A DNA stretch of 59,339 bases from Bacilli bacterium (GTDB lineage: Bacteria; Bacillota_I; Bacilli_A; RFN20; CAG-826). The notes under the pieces were generated by a model. It had not been told where the DNA came from. It saw only the letters and a program-made list of their open reading frames with translations, and did no database searches. The translations under genes and the position numbers were made by a program. Shown piece after piece: positions 36,805 through 44,734 of the stretch (positions are counted from its first letter, which is position 1; every line of letters starts with the position of its first letter). The stretch is from assembly GCA_024408075.1 (NCBI GenBank), contig JAKSVK010000007.1, positions 1 to 59,339 on the forward strand, read 5' to 3'.

Positions 36805-39132
36805 TTATTTCTTAAGTTCCTTAAGACCTTTTAAAATCTTTTCAGGTGTAATAGGTAATTTATGGATTCTAACTCCTGTAGCGTTATAAATTGCGTTGCA
36901 AATAACTGCTGGAGGAGTATCAATACCAATTTCTCCAACTGATTTTGCCCCAAATGGACCAGTAGGTTCATATGAATCAGCAAATTCAGTAGTCAATTTA
37001 TGAACTTCCTTATGTGTAGGAATGTGATAATTTAAGAAGTTATTGCTTAATAAGTTACCTTTAGTGTCATATTTAACATCTTCAAAACATGCCATTCCTA
37101 AACCTTGAACAATACCGCCTTCAACTTGTCCTCTTGCAAGCATTGGGTTAATAGTTGTTCCACAATCCGTAACAGTAACATAGTTAAGTACTTCATATTC
37201 ACCAGTTTCTAAATCAACTTCTACTTCTGCATAAGCAGCCATAAAAGGTGGAGGAGAAACGTGTCCAATATATGATTCAGTAACACTTACTTGATGTTGA
37301 TCTTTGTTATATAGCCAAAGAACAGAAAGATCATTTAATGATACTTTTTTATTTCCTGAAACAAATTCTTTTCCATCAAATTCAACACTACTTGATTTAA
37401 CTCCTAAATAAGCTGCTGCTTCATTGATTAATCTTTCTCTCATTTTAAGAGCAGCGTTCCAAGCAGCATTACCACTAATATAAGTAGTAGAAGAAGCATA
37501 AGCTCCACAATCAAATGGAGTTAAATCAGTATCTGATGAATAAATAATGACTTTATCAACAGTTGTTTGTAATGTTTCAGCAACAATTTGAGAAATAATA
37601 GTATCACTACCTTGTCCAATATCTGTTGCTCCAACAGTAACCATATATGAGCCACCATCATTTAATTTAATGGTAGCACTGCCCATATCCATGAAAGGAA
37701 TACCACTTCCTTGCATAGCTATAGCCATACCATATCCTCTAACTTTAGTTTCACTAACTTTTACTCTAGGATATTTTTTGTCCCATTCAATGAGTTCAGC
37801 ACCACGTTTGATACAATATGGTAATTTACAGCTTTCCATAATCATTGCTGTACCTTTAGTTCCTTCGCCCATAATTTCAAATATAGGAGAAGTTTCTTTT
37901 TCTCTCATTGAGTTTTTAGCACGTAACTCTTTTGGATCCATTCCAAGTTTTTCTGCTAAAACATCAATTGTTGCTTCTAGAGCATAGTTACCTTGAATTG
38001 CTCCATATCCTCTATAAGCACCTGCTGAAACGTGGTTAGTATAAACAACTTTACCACCAAATCTAACAGCTTTAACTTTGTTATATAAAGGAAGAACTTT
38101 ACTTCCAACAATCATAAATACAGTTAAACTATGTTCACCATAAGCACCTGTATCACTAAGTGATCTACAATCAATTGCAGTAATTGTGCCGTCTTTATTA
38201 GCACCAATACGCATCTGAATACGCATTGGGTGACGAGTATAAGATGCACCAAAGACTTCTTCTCTGGTGTATACCAACTTAGATGGTTTTCCTGTTCTTA
38301 ACGTAGTTAATGCACAGAACATTTCCCCATGAAAAGCTTGTTTACCACCAAATCCACCACCAACTCTAGGTTTAATAAATCTAATTTGAGAAACTGGTAA
38401 ACCAAGTGTAGTTGCCATAATTCTTCTCATATGGAATGGAGTTTGGGTTGAAGAATAAATTACTAATCTATTATGTTCATCAAGTCTAGCATTACTGCTA
38501 TGAGTTTCAATCATCGCATGTGCTTGTGCTTGTGAATAGAATGTTTCATCTACTACAACATCACTATTAGCAAGTTCTTTTTCAACATCACCGACATGCA
38601 TTTCATATGCTGCAGCAACATTCTTTTTAGGATCAAACCCAATTGGGAACATTTCTTTGATTCCATCTTCTGGGTGAATAATAGTCTTATTTTCATATGC
38701 TTTTTCAAAATCTAAAACAGGTTCTAAAACTTCATATTCAACTTCAATAAGTTTCAATGCATCTTCAGCAATTTGTTCATTTATTGCTGCAACCATTGCA
38801 ACTTCATCACCAACATAACGAACATATTCATCTAAAATGAATTTATCGTGTGGTGATGGTTCAGGATATCCTTGTCCTGCACGAGAAAATGAAACGTGTG
38901 GAACATCTTTATAAGTTAAAACAAGTTCCACTCCGTTTAATGCTTGAGCTTTGCTCACATCTATTTTTTTAATATGTGCAAAAGCATGAGGAGAACGTAA
39001 AATTTTGATAACTAATGAATTTTGATCTGCTAAATCATCAGTATAATAACTTCTTCCTTGCATTAAACCTTTTCCATCAACGCTAGGAGTGATGTTATTA
39101 ACTACTTTCATCTTTTTCTTATCAACTATCAT
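36805..39132 (-). CDS. Molybdenum hydroxylase large (Moco) subunit, set 2 (775 aa)
   Basis: Xanthine-dehydrogenase-type large subunit: GLMQGRSYYTDD near the start, GGGFGGKQAF and GAYRGYGA at the molybdenum site, and GAKSVGE with catalytic Glu734. It is 79 residues longer than set 1, with clearly different flanking sequence, consistent with an older duplication or separate acquisition and possibly a different purine substrate or position. It corresponds in place to XdhD of enterobacteria, but there the subunits are fused in one protein; here they are three genes. Confidence 0.9.
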   Translation of the reverse strand: MIVDKKKMKVVNNITPSVDGKGLMQGRSYYTDDLADQNSLVIKILRSPHAFAHIKKIDVSKAQALNGVELVLTYKDVPHVSFSRAGQGYPEPSPHDKFILDEYVRYVGDEVAMVAAINEQIAEDALKLIEVEYEVLEPVLDFEKAYENKTIIHPEDGIKEMFPIGFDPKKNVAAAYEMHVGDVEKELANSDVVVDETFYSQAQAHAMIETHSSNARLDEHNRLVIYSSTQTPFHMRRIMATTLGLPVSQIRFIKPRVGGGFGGKQAFHGEMFCALTTLRTGKPSKLVYTREEVFGASYTRHPMRIQMRIGANKDGTITAIDCRSLSDTGAYGEHSLTVFMIVGSKVLPLYNKVKAVRFGGKVVYTNHVSAGAYRGYGAIQGNYALEATIDVLAEKLGMDPKELRAKNSMREKETSPIFEIMGEGTKGTAMIMESCKLPYCIKRGAELIEWDKKYPRVKVSETKVRGYGMAIAMQGSGIPFMDMGSATIKLNDGGSYMVTVGATDIGQGSDTIISQIVAETLQTTVDKVIIYSSDTDLTPFDCGAYASSTTYISGNAAWNAALKMRERLINEAAAYLGVKSSSVEFDGKEFVSGNKKVSLNDLSVLWLYNKDQHQVSVTESYIGHVSPPPFMAAYAEVEVDLETGEYEVLNYVTVTDCGTTINPMLARGQVEGGIVQGLGMACFEDVKYDTKGNLLSNNFLNYHIPTHKEVHKLTTEFADSYEPTGPFGAKSVGEIGIDTPPAVICNAIYNATGVRIHKLPITPEKILKGLKELKK

Positions 39133-39134
39133 AA

Positions 39135-39587
39135 TTACTTGCCCTCCTTTAAATACGCTTTAATCGCATTCATTTGGGATTGTAATCCACTACATCTACA
39201 TAAGTTTCCAACGATATAATTTTTAATTTCTTCATCAGTTGGATTTTTATAATCTTTTTTAAGTTGATAAATTACTAAAGCATAACCAACATTACAGAAA
39301 CCACATTGATCTGCACCTTCTTTAGAAAAGTAAGAAGCTATTTTTGCTGCTTCTTGTTGTATTCCTTCAACAGTAGTAACCTTTTTTCCTTCAATAGAAG
39401 CAGTTAAAACACTGCAAGACATTACAGGTTTATCATCAAGGAGAAGAGTACAACTTCCACAAGTGGATTCATTACATCCAACTTTAATAGATTTAACTCC
39501 ATGTTTTCTTAATGTTTGAGCTAAGTATTCACCTGGTTCAACATCATAACTAACTAAAGTGTTATTTAAATAAAATGTGACTTTCAT
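39135..39587 (-). CDS. Molybdenum hydroxylase 2Fe-2S subunit, set 2 (150 aa)
   Basis: Cys38, 43, 46 and 58 form the first 2Fe-2S site. Cys95, 98, 130 and 132 (CGFC, CRC) form the second. The sequence is as complete as set 1, so both hydroxylases appear functional. SD GAGGG lies before the downstream large subunit. Confidence 0.93.
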   Translation of the reverse strand: MKVTFYLNNTLVSYDVEPGEYLAQTLRKHGVKSIKVGCNESTCGSCTLLLDDKPVMSCSVLTASIEGKKVTTVEGIQQEAAKIASYFSKEGADQCGFCNVGYALVIYQLKKDYKNPTDEEIKNYIVGNLCRCSGLQSQMNAIKAYLKEGK

Positions 39588-39589
39588 AA

Positions 39590-40384
39590 TTATTTACTAA
39601 CCTCCTTTAATCCACGTTTAACATAAACTTTTGCTAAATCTAATCGATATTCTTTGCTAGCATCTTTATTATCTAAAAACATAAGTTCTTTACTAACTAA
39701 TTCACTAGCTTCTTCTATATCTTTATCAGAAATAACTTTTTTATTATTTAATAAGTCCATTGCTTTATGAGCTAAAGCTCCAGTCATAGGTCTAGCTCCA
39801 ACAGCAATAGAAAATTTATTACTAACTTTACTAACAGCTATATTAAGAATAGGGAAATCTAAGGCAGTAGTTTTTACCTTTTTATAAAATCCTTTGCCTT
39901 CTTCTTTTTTGATAATAACTTTAGTTAAAATAGCATTTAATTTGCCTTTGTAATTAAGATATTCTTCCAAAGTCATTGATGATTTTGGATAAAATTCAAG
40001 TGTTACATCATATGGTAGAAGTCCAGTAATTACATCCGAGAAAGGATATCTTCCCATTATCGAGCCACCTATTGTGGCAAGATTTCTGAAGTTAACTCCC
40101 ATAATTTCTCTAATAGCAAACGCAATTGCTCCACCATATAAAGAATTTACAATAGGAGAAGATTCAAAATCTCTTAATGTAACTAATGCACCAACTTCTA
40201 CTGCATCAGATTTTTCGCTAATTTTATTTAAGCCAAGGGTAGAAAGGTCAATCAATGTATTATGATTTTGATTTACTTTCTTGATCCATAAACCGCCAGC
40301 GACAAGCGCATTTGATGGGTCTTCTTGCAACTTCGAGTATGCTTCTTCTAAAGAAGAGGCACGGTAGTATTCCTTAATTTTCAT
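39590..40384 (-). CDS. Molybdenum hydroxylase FAD-binding subunit, set 2 (264 aa)
   Basis: LVAGGLWIK (about 28-36) and TIGGSIMGRYPFSD (about 103-116) correspond to the FAD motifs of the medium subunit, though the first motif has GLW where GGTD is usual. Flavin binding is therefore likely but slightly atypical. The start overlaps the end of the MocA-like gene by 11 bases. The gene order (FAD, 2Fe-2S, Mo) is the same as in set 1. Confidence 0.82.
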   Translation of the reverse strand: MKIKEYYRASSLEEAYSKLQEDPSNALVAGGLWIKKVNQNHNTLIDLSTLGLNKISEKSDAVEVGALVTLRDFESSPIVNSLYGGAIAFAIREIMGVNFRNLATIGGSIMGRYPFSDVITGLLPYDVTLEFYPKSSMTLEEYLNYKGKLNAILTKVIIKKEEGKGFYKKVKTTALDFPILNIAVSKVSNKFSIAVGARPMTGALAHKAMDLLNNKKVISDKDIEEASELVSKELMFLDNKDASKEYRLDLAKVYVKRGLKEVSK

Positions 40385-40949
40385 GAGTACTATCCTTCCT
40401 TTCCGTTTGTATATTTGTATAATCTAAAAAACAATTTAGATTAGTTACAACGAATTTATCTGCAACATTTATTATCTCATATTTATGAGAATCACGAAAT
40501 ACTTTTAAATTTCTGTTATCATCAAAATTTAATAATTCTTTCTTTAAAGAATAACTAATGAAAATAGGATGACCTTCTTTATTTTTATATAATGGGCATC
40601 TAATAAGTTCGGTTCCATTTAATAATTTTTCAATAGTTGATTCATCAATAAATGGGCAATCTCCTGGAATGATAAAAAAATCATTTTTTACTTCTTTAAC
40701 TCCGGTTTTAACAGATGAAAACATTCCTAATTCATAGTTAATATTATTAACTATTTTATAAGGATATTTATTTAAAACAGCTCTGATTTCCTTATCATAT
40801 TTGCCTGTTACAACGATGATATTTTTTGCAAACTTAAGAAACGGTTTAATTGTATGTAAAATCAAAGGAATGCCATCAATTTCTAAAAGCATTTTATTTT
40901 GTTTCATTCTAGTGGATTTGCCACCAGCCAATATAACAACATCGACCAT
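40374..40949 (-). CDS. mocA: MocA-like molybdenum cofactor nucleotidyltransferase (191 aa)
   Basis: Starts at ATG 40949, giving MVDVVILAGGKSTRMKQNKM, the GT-A nucleotidyltransferase loop of MocA/MobA enzymes. An upstream in-frame start at 40988 would lie at the -35 box and is rejected. It also has VTGKYDKEI, FFIIPGDCPFIDE and EGHPIFISYSL, typical of the MocA (CTP:molybdopterin cytidylyltransferase) branch. As first gene of the operon it would prepare or mature the cofactor for the two hydroxylases encoded downstream. Related YgfJ proteins occur in selenium-linked purine clusters. No other Moco biosynthesis gene is in the window. Confidence 0.85.
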   Translation of the reverse strand: MVDVVILAGGKSTRMKQNKMLLEIDGIPLILHTIKPFLKFAKNIIVVTGKYDKEIRAVLNKYPYKIVNNINYELGMFSSVKTGVKEVKNDFFIIPGDCPFIDESTIEKLLNGTELIRCPLYKNKEGHPIFISYSLKKELLNFDDNRNLKVFRDSHKYEIINVADKFVVTNLNCFLDYTNIQTERKDSTHEN

Positions 40950-40959
40950 TAACAAAATA

Positions 40960-40988
40960 ATTATATTTTTATTAAATGTAATTATCAA
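40960..40988 (-). promoter_or_regulatory. Promoter of the purine-breakdown operon
   Basis: On the reverse strand TTGATA (40988-40983), a 17-bp spacer and TATAAT (40965-40960) are nearly consensus. The -10 ends 10 bases before ATG 40949 and no SD intervenes, so the mRNA should have almost no leader. This excludes a leader riboswitch. Confidence 0.8.
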
Positions 40989-40999
40989 TGAAGAAGGTT

Positions 41000-42070
41000 C
41001 TATCTTTTTTCTTTAAGATTAATTTTGAATTTACCAAATAAAATCAAATCTGTTGGTTTAAATGACTTTAATAAGAATATTGCAGCGAAAGAAGCAAGCA
41101 CCACAACTAAGTAATAAATTATAAAAGTAAATATCCCAATAGCAGTAACATCTACTGGTTTAAATGCAAGTTCGAAACCATATAAAAGGAAGAGATGAAC
41201 AATATAAAGTTCTAATGAATATGCACCACATTTTGACACATATTGAACAGGTTTAAAGTTAGATAAAAATTCAGCAACAATTGAGCAGGCAATTACAGAT
41301 GAAAAACCACCCGCAATTTTGATCAAAACATTAGCTACTGAATTACTATCTAAAATTGTTGTTGGATGGAAGATCATTACAAGTGTTAAACTACCTATAG
41401 AAATTAGTAAAATAATGCCTTTAATTGTTGGAAAAATATTCAAATTCTCTAGCAAATACGTAATTAATAAGCCAAAAGTGAAGAAAATTGAATAAAAGAA
41501 AATATAATACAAATCTAACTTATTTCCCACAAAATAATAGAGAAACCAACAGAGAAAATATAGGAGAATAATTATCCCAAAACATAACCCTATTTTTGCA
41601 CTCTCATTTTTCTGCAAAAATTTGTTCGAAAAATAACATCCAATAAAGAAGAAATTTTCTATCCAAAATAAAGACCACAAAAACCACACACTATTCTGTG
41701 GAATTTCAAAGCATGATCCGAAATATTTAAGGGCATCAATAGTGAAACCATTAACAACAAAACTTTTAATTAGTGAAAAGACAATAAAAGGAATAAGCAA
41801 AGCAAATACATTATTAAGAAAAACATTTAGTAATGATTTTCCATCAGTAATCCTTCTTAATTTTGTAAAAGCAAGTCTTCCAGCAATAAACATAAACAAC
41901 GGCATTTGTGTTAAAAATATAAAATTGTATAGTTGCGTTGTTTGAATAGAAGGAATCCATCTTGTCATCGTATGATCAAGTATGACTAAAAGTGCAGCAA
42001 AAAGTTTTAATAAATCAAATTTAAATATTCTATCCTTTTTAAAAACTGCAAATGGATTTTGAAGTACCAT
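41000..42070 (-). CDS. Acyltransferase-3 family membrane protein (356 aa)
   Basis: About ten hydrophobic helices. The first, FDLLKLFAALLVILDHTMTR, contains the family-typical basic/His pattern; PLFMFIAGRLAF follows. This is the AT3/OafA-like layout for proteins that O-acylate surface sugars across the membrane. TATAAT (42080-42085) with TTGTCG 16 bp upstream ends 9 bases before the start codon, without SD. Closest functional link in the window is the UDP-FucNAc trio, 3-6 kb away, which is suggestive only. Confidence 0.82.
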   Translation of the reverse strand: MVLQNPFAVFKKDRIFKFDLLKLFAALLVILDHTMTRWIPSIQTTQLYNFIFLTQMPLFMFIAGRLAFTKLRRITDGKSLLNVFLNNVFALLIPFIVFSLIKSFVVNGFTIDALKYFGSCFEIPQNSVWFLWSLFWIENFFFIGCYFSNKFLQKNESAKIGLCFGIIILLYFLCWFLYYFVGNKLDLYYIFFYSIFFTFGLLITYLLENLNIFPTIKGIILLISIGSLTLVMIFHPTTILDSNSVANVLIKIAGGFSSVIACSIVAEFLSNFKPVQYVSKCGAYSLELYIVHLFLLYGFELAFKPVDVTAIGIFTFIIYYLVVVLASFAAIFLLKSFKPTDLILFGKFKINLKEKR

Positions 42071-42079
42071 ACTTTAATT

Positions 42080-42085
42080 ATTATA
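42080..42085 (-). promoter_or_regulatory. -10 box of the acyltransferase gene
   Basis: Reverse-strand TATAAT, 9 bases before ATG 42070, with TTGTCG 16 bp further upstream. No ribosome binding site is present between, so near-leaderless. Confidence 0.55.
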
Positions 42086-42158
42086 TTAAGTTTAAAATAA
42101 TCGACAAGACAATGAAAATGTCCATTTCATTAATTAACTTTAATAAATAATTAATATC

Positions 42159-42821
42159 TTAAGAATTTTTGTTAATTATTTTAAAAATCTTATTAGAGAA
42201 ATTTATAAAAAACTTTTTAATTTCTTCCCATGAATAATCTACGAAGTTTTTTGATAGTTGCTCTTTATCTGCGTCATCAAAAAATTGGCAAGAATATACA
42301 AAATTAATCACAAAATTTTTATCATTAAATTTTTCATATAATAATTTTATTAAATGAATTTCATTTAATTTGGCTTCTTTAATAATTTGATATAAGTCAA
42401 AGAAATCTTTTTTACTTCCTCTTTGAGTTATTGCGCTAGCTTTCATACATGCAATATCGTAAATAGAAGCAATATTTATATGTTTAAAATCATTATCCGT
42501 AATATGATTAAATAAATTTTTATAACAATAAAAGAAAAAAGAAACCTGTACTTTATTAATAAATAAATTCAATGTAGGAAAATTAATTGTTTTATTTATA
42601 ACTTCTATATTGTTTTCGCCAAATTTTTCTTTTAATAAATATAAAATTTCATCTGGATTAAATGTTGTGTTGGTAAAAAAATCAAAATCTACTGACTCTC
42701 TATAACCATAAACTAAGGATAAACCAGTGCCACCTGCTAAATAAAAATTATCAATGAATGGTAAGGTGTTTAATTGACTAATTAAATCTATACGAGTTTT
42801 ATCTAAAATATCTAATCTCAT
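42159..42821 (-). CDS. AbiEii-type nucleotidyltransferase toxin (220 aa)
   Basis: AGGTGLSLVYGYRESVDFDFF (residues 29-49, split as AGGTGLSL and DFDFF) is the nucleotidyltransferase motif of the AbiEii/AbiGii/MenT superfamily. A helical C-terminal half follows, with the pair DIACMKASAITQR and KKDFFDLYQII, also typical. Such toxins add nucleotides to tRNA or other targets and stall growth; several mediate phage defence. ATGA overlap with the upstream HTH gene (42821-42818) fits antitoxin-toxin operon order. Smaller than classic AbiEii (about 300), as in many short forms. Confidence 0.85.
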   Translation of the reverse strand: MRLDILDKTRIDLISQLNTLPFIDNFYLAGGTGLSLVYGYRESVDFDFFTNTTFNPDEILYLLKEKFGENNIEVINKTINFPTLNLFINKVQVSFFFYCYKNLFNHITDNDFKHINIASIYDIACMKASAITQRGSKKDFFDLYQIIKEAKLNEIHLIKLLYEKFNDKNFVINFVYSCQFFDDADKEQLSKNFVDYSWEEIKKFFINFSNKIFKIINKNS

Positions 42822-43300
42822 CTATTCCACTCCTGAAAAGCAAATTGATAATATCTCATATCATTTCTATTTAATTTAAAATAGTTAGCAAAAAATGAAG
42901 CAACTTTTTTATCTAATTTTCTAGAGATGGTTATTACATTTTTAATTTCTTCATATGAATAATTTTGGAAAATAAATTTAGTTCCATCTATGCCACCCAT
43001 AGTTAATAATCTACTAATAATGTAATCTTGATCATTAATTAGATCTAACTTATCAAATTCAACATCCCAAAAATATTGTTTTAATGTCTCTGGTAATGTG
43101 TTTCTTTTATTACATTGTTTAATTATTTCATCCATATTCATATCTAATGCAGCTGATAATTTTAATAAAACGTCAACTGTACAAGCATTGATACTTCTCT
43201 CACCTCGATATAGTTCATTTATCGCTGTATAAGAAATCTTGCTTTTTTTGCTTAGACAATAACAGGTCATATTTTTATTAATAAGTATATCTTTAAACAT
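42818..43300 (-). CDS. HTH antitoxin partner with XRE-like domain (160 aa)
   Basis: Residues 1-70 form an XRE-type helix-turn-helix (LSKKSKISYTAINELYRGER, then LKLSAALDMNMDEII). The C-terminal 90 residues (YFWDVEFDKLDLINDQDYII, then EIKNVITISRKLDKKVASFF) match the DUF6922-like domain often encoded beside AbiEii-type toxins. It is the first gene of the pair and probably binds its own promoter. The consensus-like promoter ends six bases before the ATG and no SD exists, so translation starts from a leaderless message. Confidence 0.82.
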   Translation of the reverse strand: MFKDILINKNMTCYCLSKKSKISYTAINELYRGERSINACTVDVLLKLSAALDMNMDEIIKQCNKRNTLPETLKQYFWDVEFDKLDLINDQDYIISRLLTMGGIDGTKFIFQNYSYEEIKNVITISRKLDKKVASFFANYFKLNRNDMRYYQFAFQEWNR

Positions 43301-43306
43301 ATCTAT

Positions 43307-43335
43307 ACTATAACGCTACAGAGTTATATTTTCAA
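43307..43335 (-). promoter_or_regulatory. Promoter of the toxin-antitoxin pair (leaderless)
   Basis: Reverse strand TTGAAA (43335-43330), 17-bp spacer, TATAGT (43312-43307), then six bases ATAGAT and the ATG at 43300. Clear promoter geometry with no room for a ribosome binding site. Confidence 0.8.
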
Positions 43336-43343
43336 TTATAAAG

Positions 43344-43370
43344 AAAAATAAAAGATGCAATAATGCATCT
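43344..43370 (-). terminator. Terminator after the tRNA pair
   Basis: On the reverse strand AGATGCA, loop TTAT, TGCATCT, then TTTATTTTT. It closes the tRNA-Ala/tRNA-Met unit and lies just upstream of the -35 of the toxin-antitoxin promoter. Confidence 0.8.
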
Positions 43371-43382
43371 CAATTTTTTTGT

Positions 43383-43459
43383 TGGTAGCTGAGGACGGAT
43401 TTGAACCGCCGACCTTAGAGGTATGAACTCTCTGCTCTAGCCAACTGAGCTACTCAGCC
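43383..43459 (-). tRNA. tRNA-Met (CAT), elongator type
   Basis: The reverse strand gives a full 77-base cloverleaf with acceptor GGCTGAG/CTCAGCT, D-arm AGCTCAGTTGG, anticodon CAT (rc of 43423-43425), T-arm GTTCAAATC and an encoded CCA (43385-43383). The first pair is G-U rather than the C-A mismatch of initiator tRNA, so it is called elongator. Confidence 0.92.
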
Positions 43460-43467
43460 AAAAAAAA

Positions 43468-43543
43468 TGGTGGATCTAAAGAGACTCGAACTCTCGACCC
43501 CCTGAATGCAAATCAGGTGCTCTCCCAACTGAGCTACAGACCC
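43468..43543 (-). tRNA. tRNA-Ala (TGC)
   Basis: 76-base cloverleaf on the reverse strand with anticodon TGC (rc of 43508-43510), acceptor GGGTCTG/TAGATCC and an encoded CCA. The acceptor contains the G3-U70 pair, the identity element of tRNA-Ala. It lies 8 bases before tRNA-Met, in the same transcript. Confidence 0.95.
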
Positions 43544-43689
43544 ACTACGCAAGTTTTATTTTAAACTCGCAAAAATGATTATATACAACTAGATTGTTAA
43601 TAACAATAATATTTTCTAGAAATCGCTATCATATTTCACATTAATAGTTTTCAGTATAAATAATACTGCAAATATGTAATAATACATTT

Positions 43690-44700
43690 ATGGCTAGTTT
43701 AGATATTCTCATTAAAGACGAAAACAACAAAGACCTAATTATTAACAATTCTAATGAAATCGTAGATTCTAAGAATCCTTTTCTTGTTGATATAAAAGGA
43801 AATAGAGATATATCTACTTATAAAATATTTCTGAACGGAAATAAATTTCCGTCTGATAATATCTTAATCTTTAGTGTTAAAGTTTCTGGTTTAGGCAAAA
43901 TTGTTGCTTTAATGGATAAAAACAAATTTAATCGTGATGAAATTTATAAAAAGATTTCTCCATTAAAAGACGTTGAAGTAAATAACTCAGAAGTTGCTTT
44001 ATCAAAACTTGTGAAAGCAATTCGTTTTGTTGAAGAAGAAAAACCTTTAATGACGTTTTATTTCCCAATTGATGATTATTACTTTAATCATGATGATTTA
44101 TATGAATCTCTCGGTGAAACCAATCTTTTATTTGTAGATAAAATATCTAAACCTAAAAAAATTAAGGAAAAACCTATTAAAGAAAAACCAGTTAAGGAAG
44201 AAGTTGAAAAAGAACGTAGTGAATCTAAATTATTTAAAAAACCTTCTTGGTTAACTAAAGAAAATTTAGCTGCCCCATTTATACTATATTGGAAGAATGC
44301 GCTTCATTTCTTATTCGTTCTTATTTCAGGATTTTTAGTATTTTTTGCTTTAAGTATTGCTATGTATAACTCATATGCTGGTAAAGCTATTTATATATTC
44401 TTCTATATATGTTGTTTAGCTGGAACTGGTTTAAGTGGCGCAATATTTTCTACTATCTTTAAAAGACACAGCATTAAATCTTTATGGTATTTTGAAAGTC
44501 TATTTGTTTCTATCGTCGGAGCATGTATAGGAATCGGTGGTTTTGTTCTTTATTTCAATTCATTAAACAACCTTCCATACTATATTCCTTCATCTGGGAA
44601 AATAATATTAATTTCAATATTGATTTCTCTCGCATTAATAGTGATATCATCTATCATTCCTTTATTGATAAAGAAGTATAAAGAAAACAAATTAAAGTAA
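43690..44700 (+). CDS. Membrane protein of unknown function (336 aa)
   Basis: I do not recognise the family. Residues 1-155 are soluble, mixed alpha/beta sequence that starts MASLDILIKDENNKDL. They are followed by a Lys/Glu-rich linker (KPKKIKEKPIKEKPVKEE, about 153-170) and four hydrophobic helices in the last 140 residues. The topology is a cytoplasmic N-domain on a four-helix membrane anchor. No SD is seen; TAATAAT (43677-43683) ends 6 bases before ATG 43690, so it may be leaderless. It stands alone between the tRNA genes and a bidirectional terminator. Confidence 0.8.
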   Translation: MASLDILIKDENNKDLIINNSNEIVDSKNPFLVDIKGNRDISTYKIFLNGNKFPSDNILIFSVKVSGLGKIVALMDKNKFNRDEIYKKISPLKDVEVNNSEVALSKLVKAIRFVEEEKPLMTFYFPIDDYYFNHDDLYESLGETNLLFVDKISKPKKIKEKPIKEKPVKEEVEKERSESKLFKKPSWLTKENLAAPFILYWKNALHFLFVLISGFLVFFALSIAMYNSYAGKAIYIFFYICCLAGTGLSGAIFSTIFKRHSIKSLWYFESLFVSIVGACIGIGGFVLYFNSLNNLPYYIPSSGKIILISILISLALIVISSIIPLLIKKYKENKLK

Positions 44701-44701
44701 A

Positions 44702-44730
44702 AAAAATTGCTCCTTACCGAAGCAATTTTT
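44702..44730. terminator. Bidirectional terminator
   Basis: AAAAATTGCT (44702-44711) pairs with AGCAATTTTT (44721-44730) around a 9-base loop, between the convergent membrane-protein gene and the CapG-like gene. Confidence 0.85.
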
Positions 44731-44734
44731 AAAT

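Noticed and set aside
40950-40999. Purine riboswitch upstream of the purine operon
   Set aside because: The promoter lies directly before the start codon, leaving no leader long enough for an aptamer.
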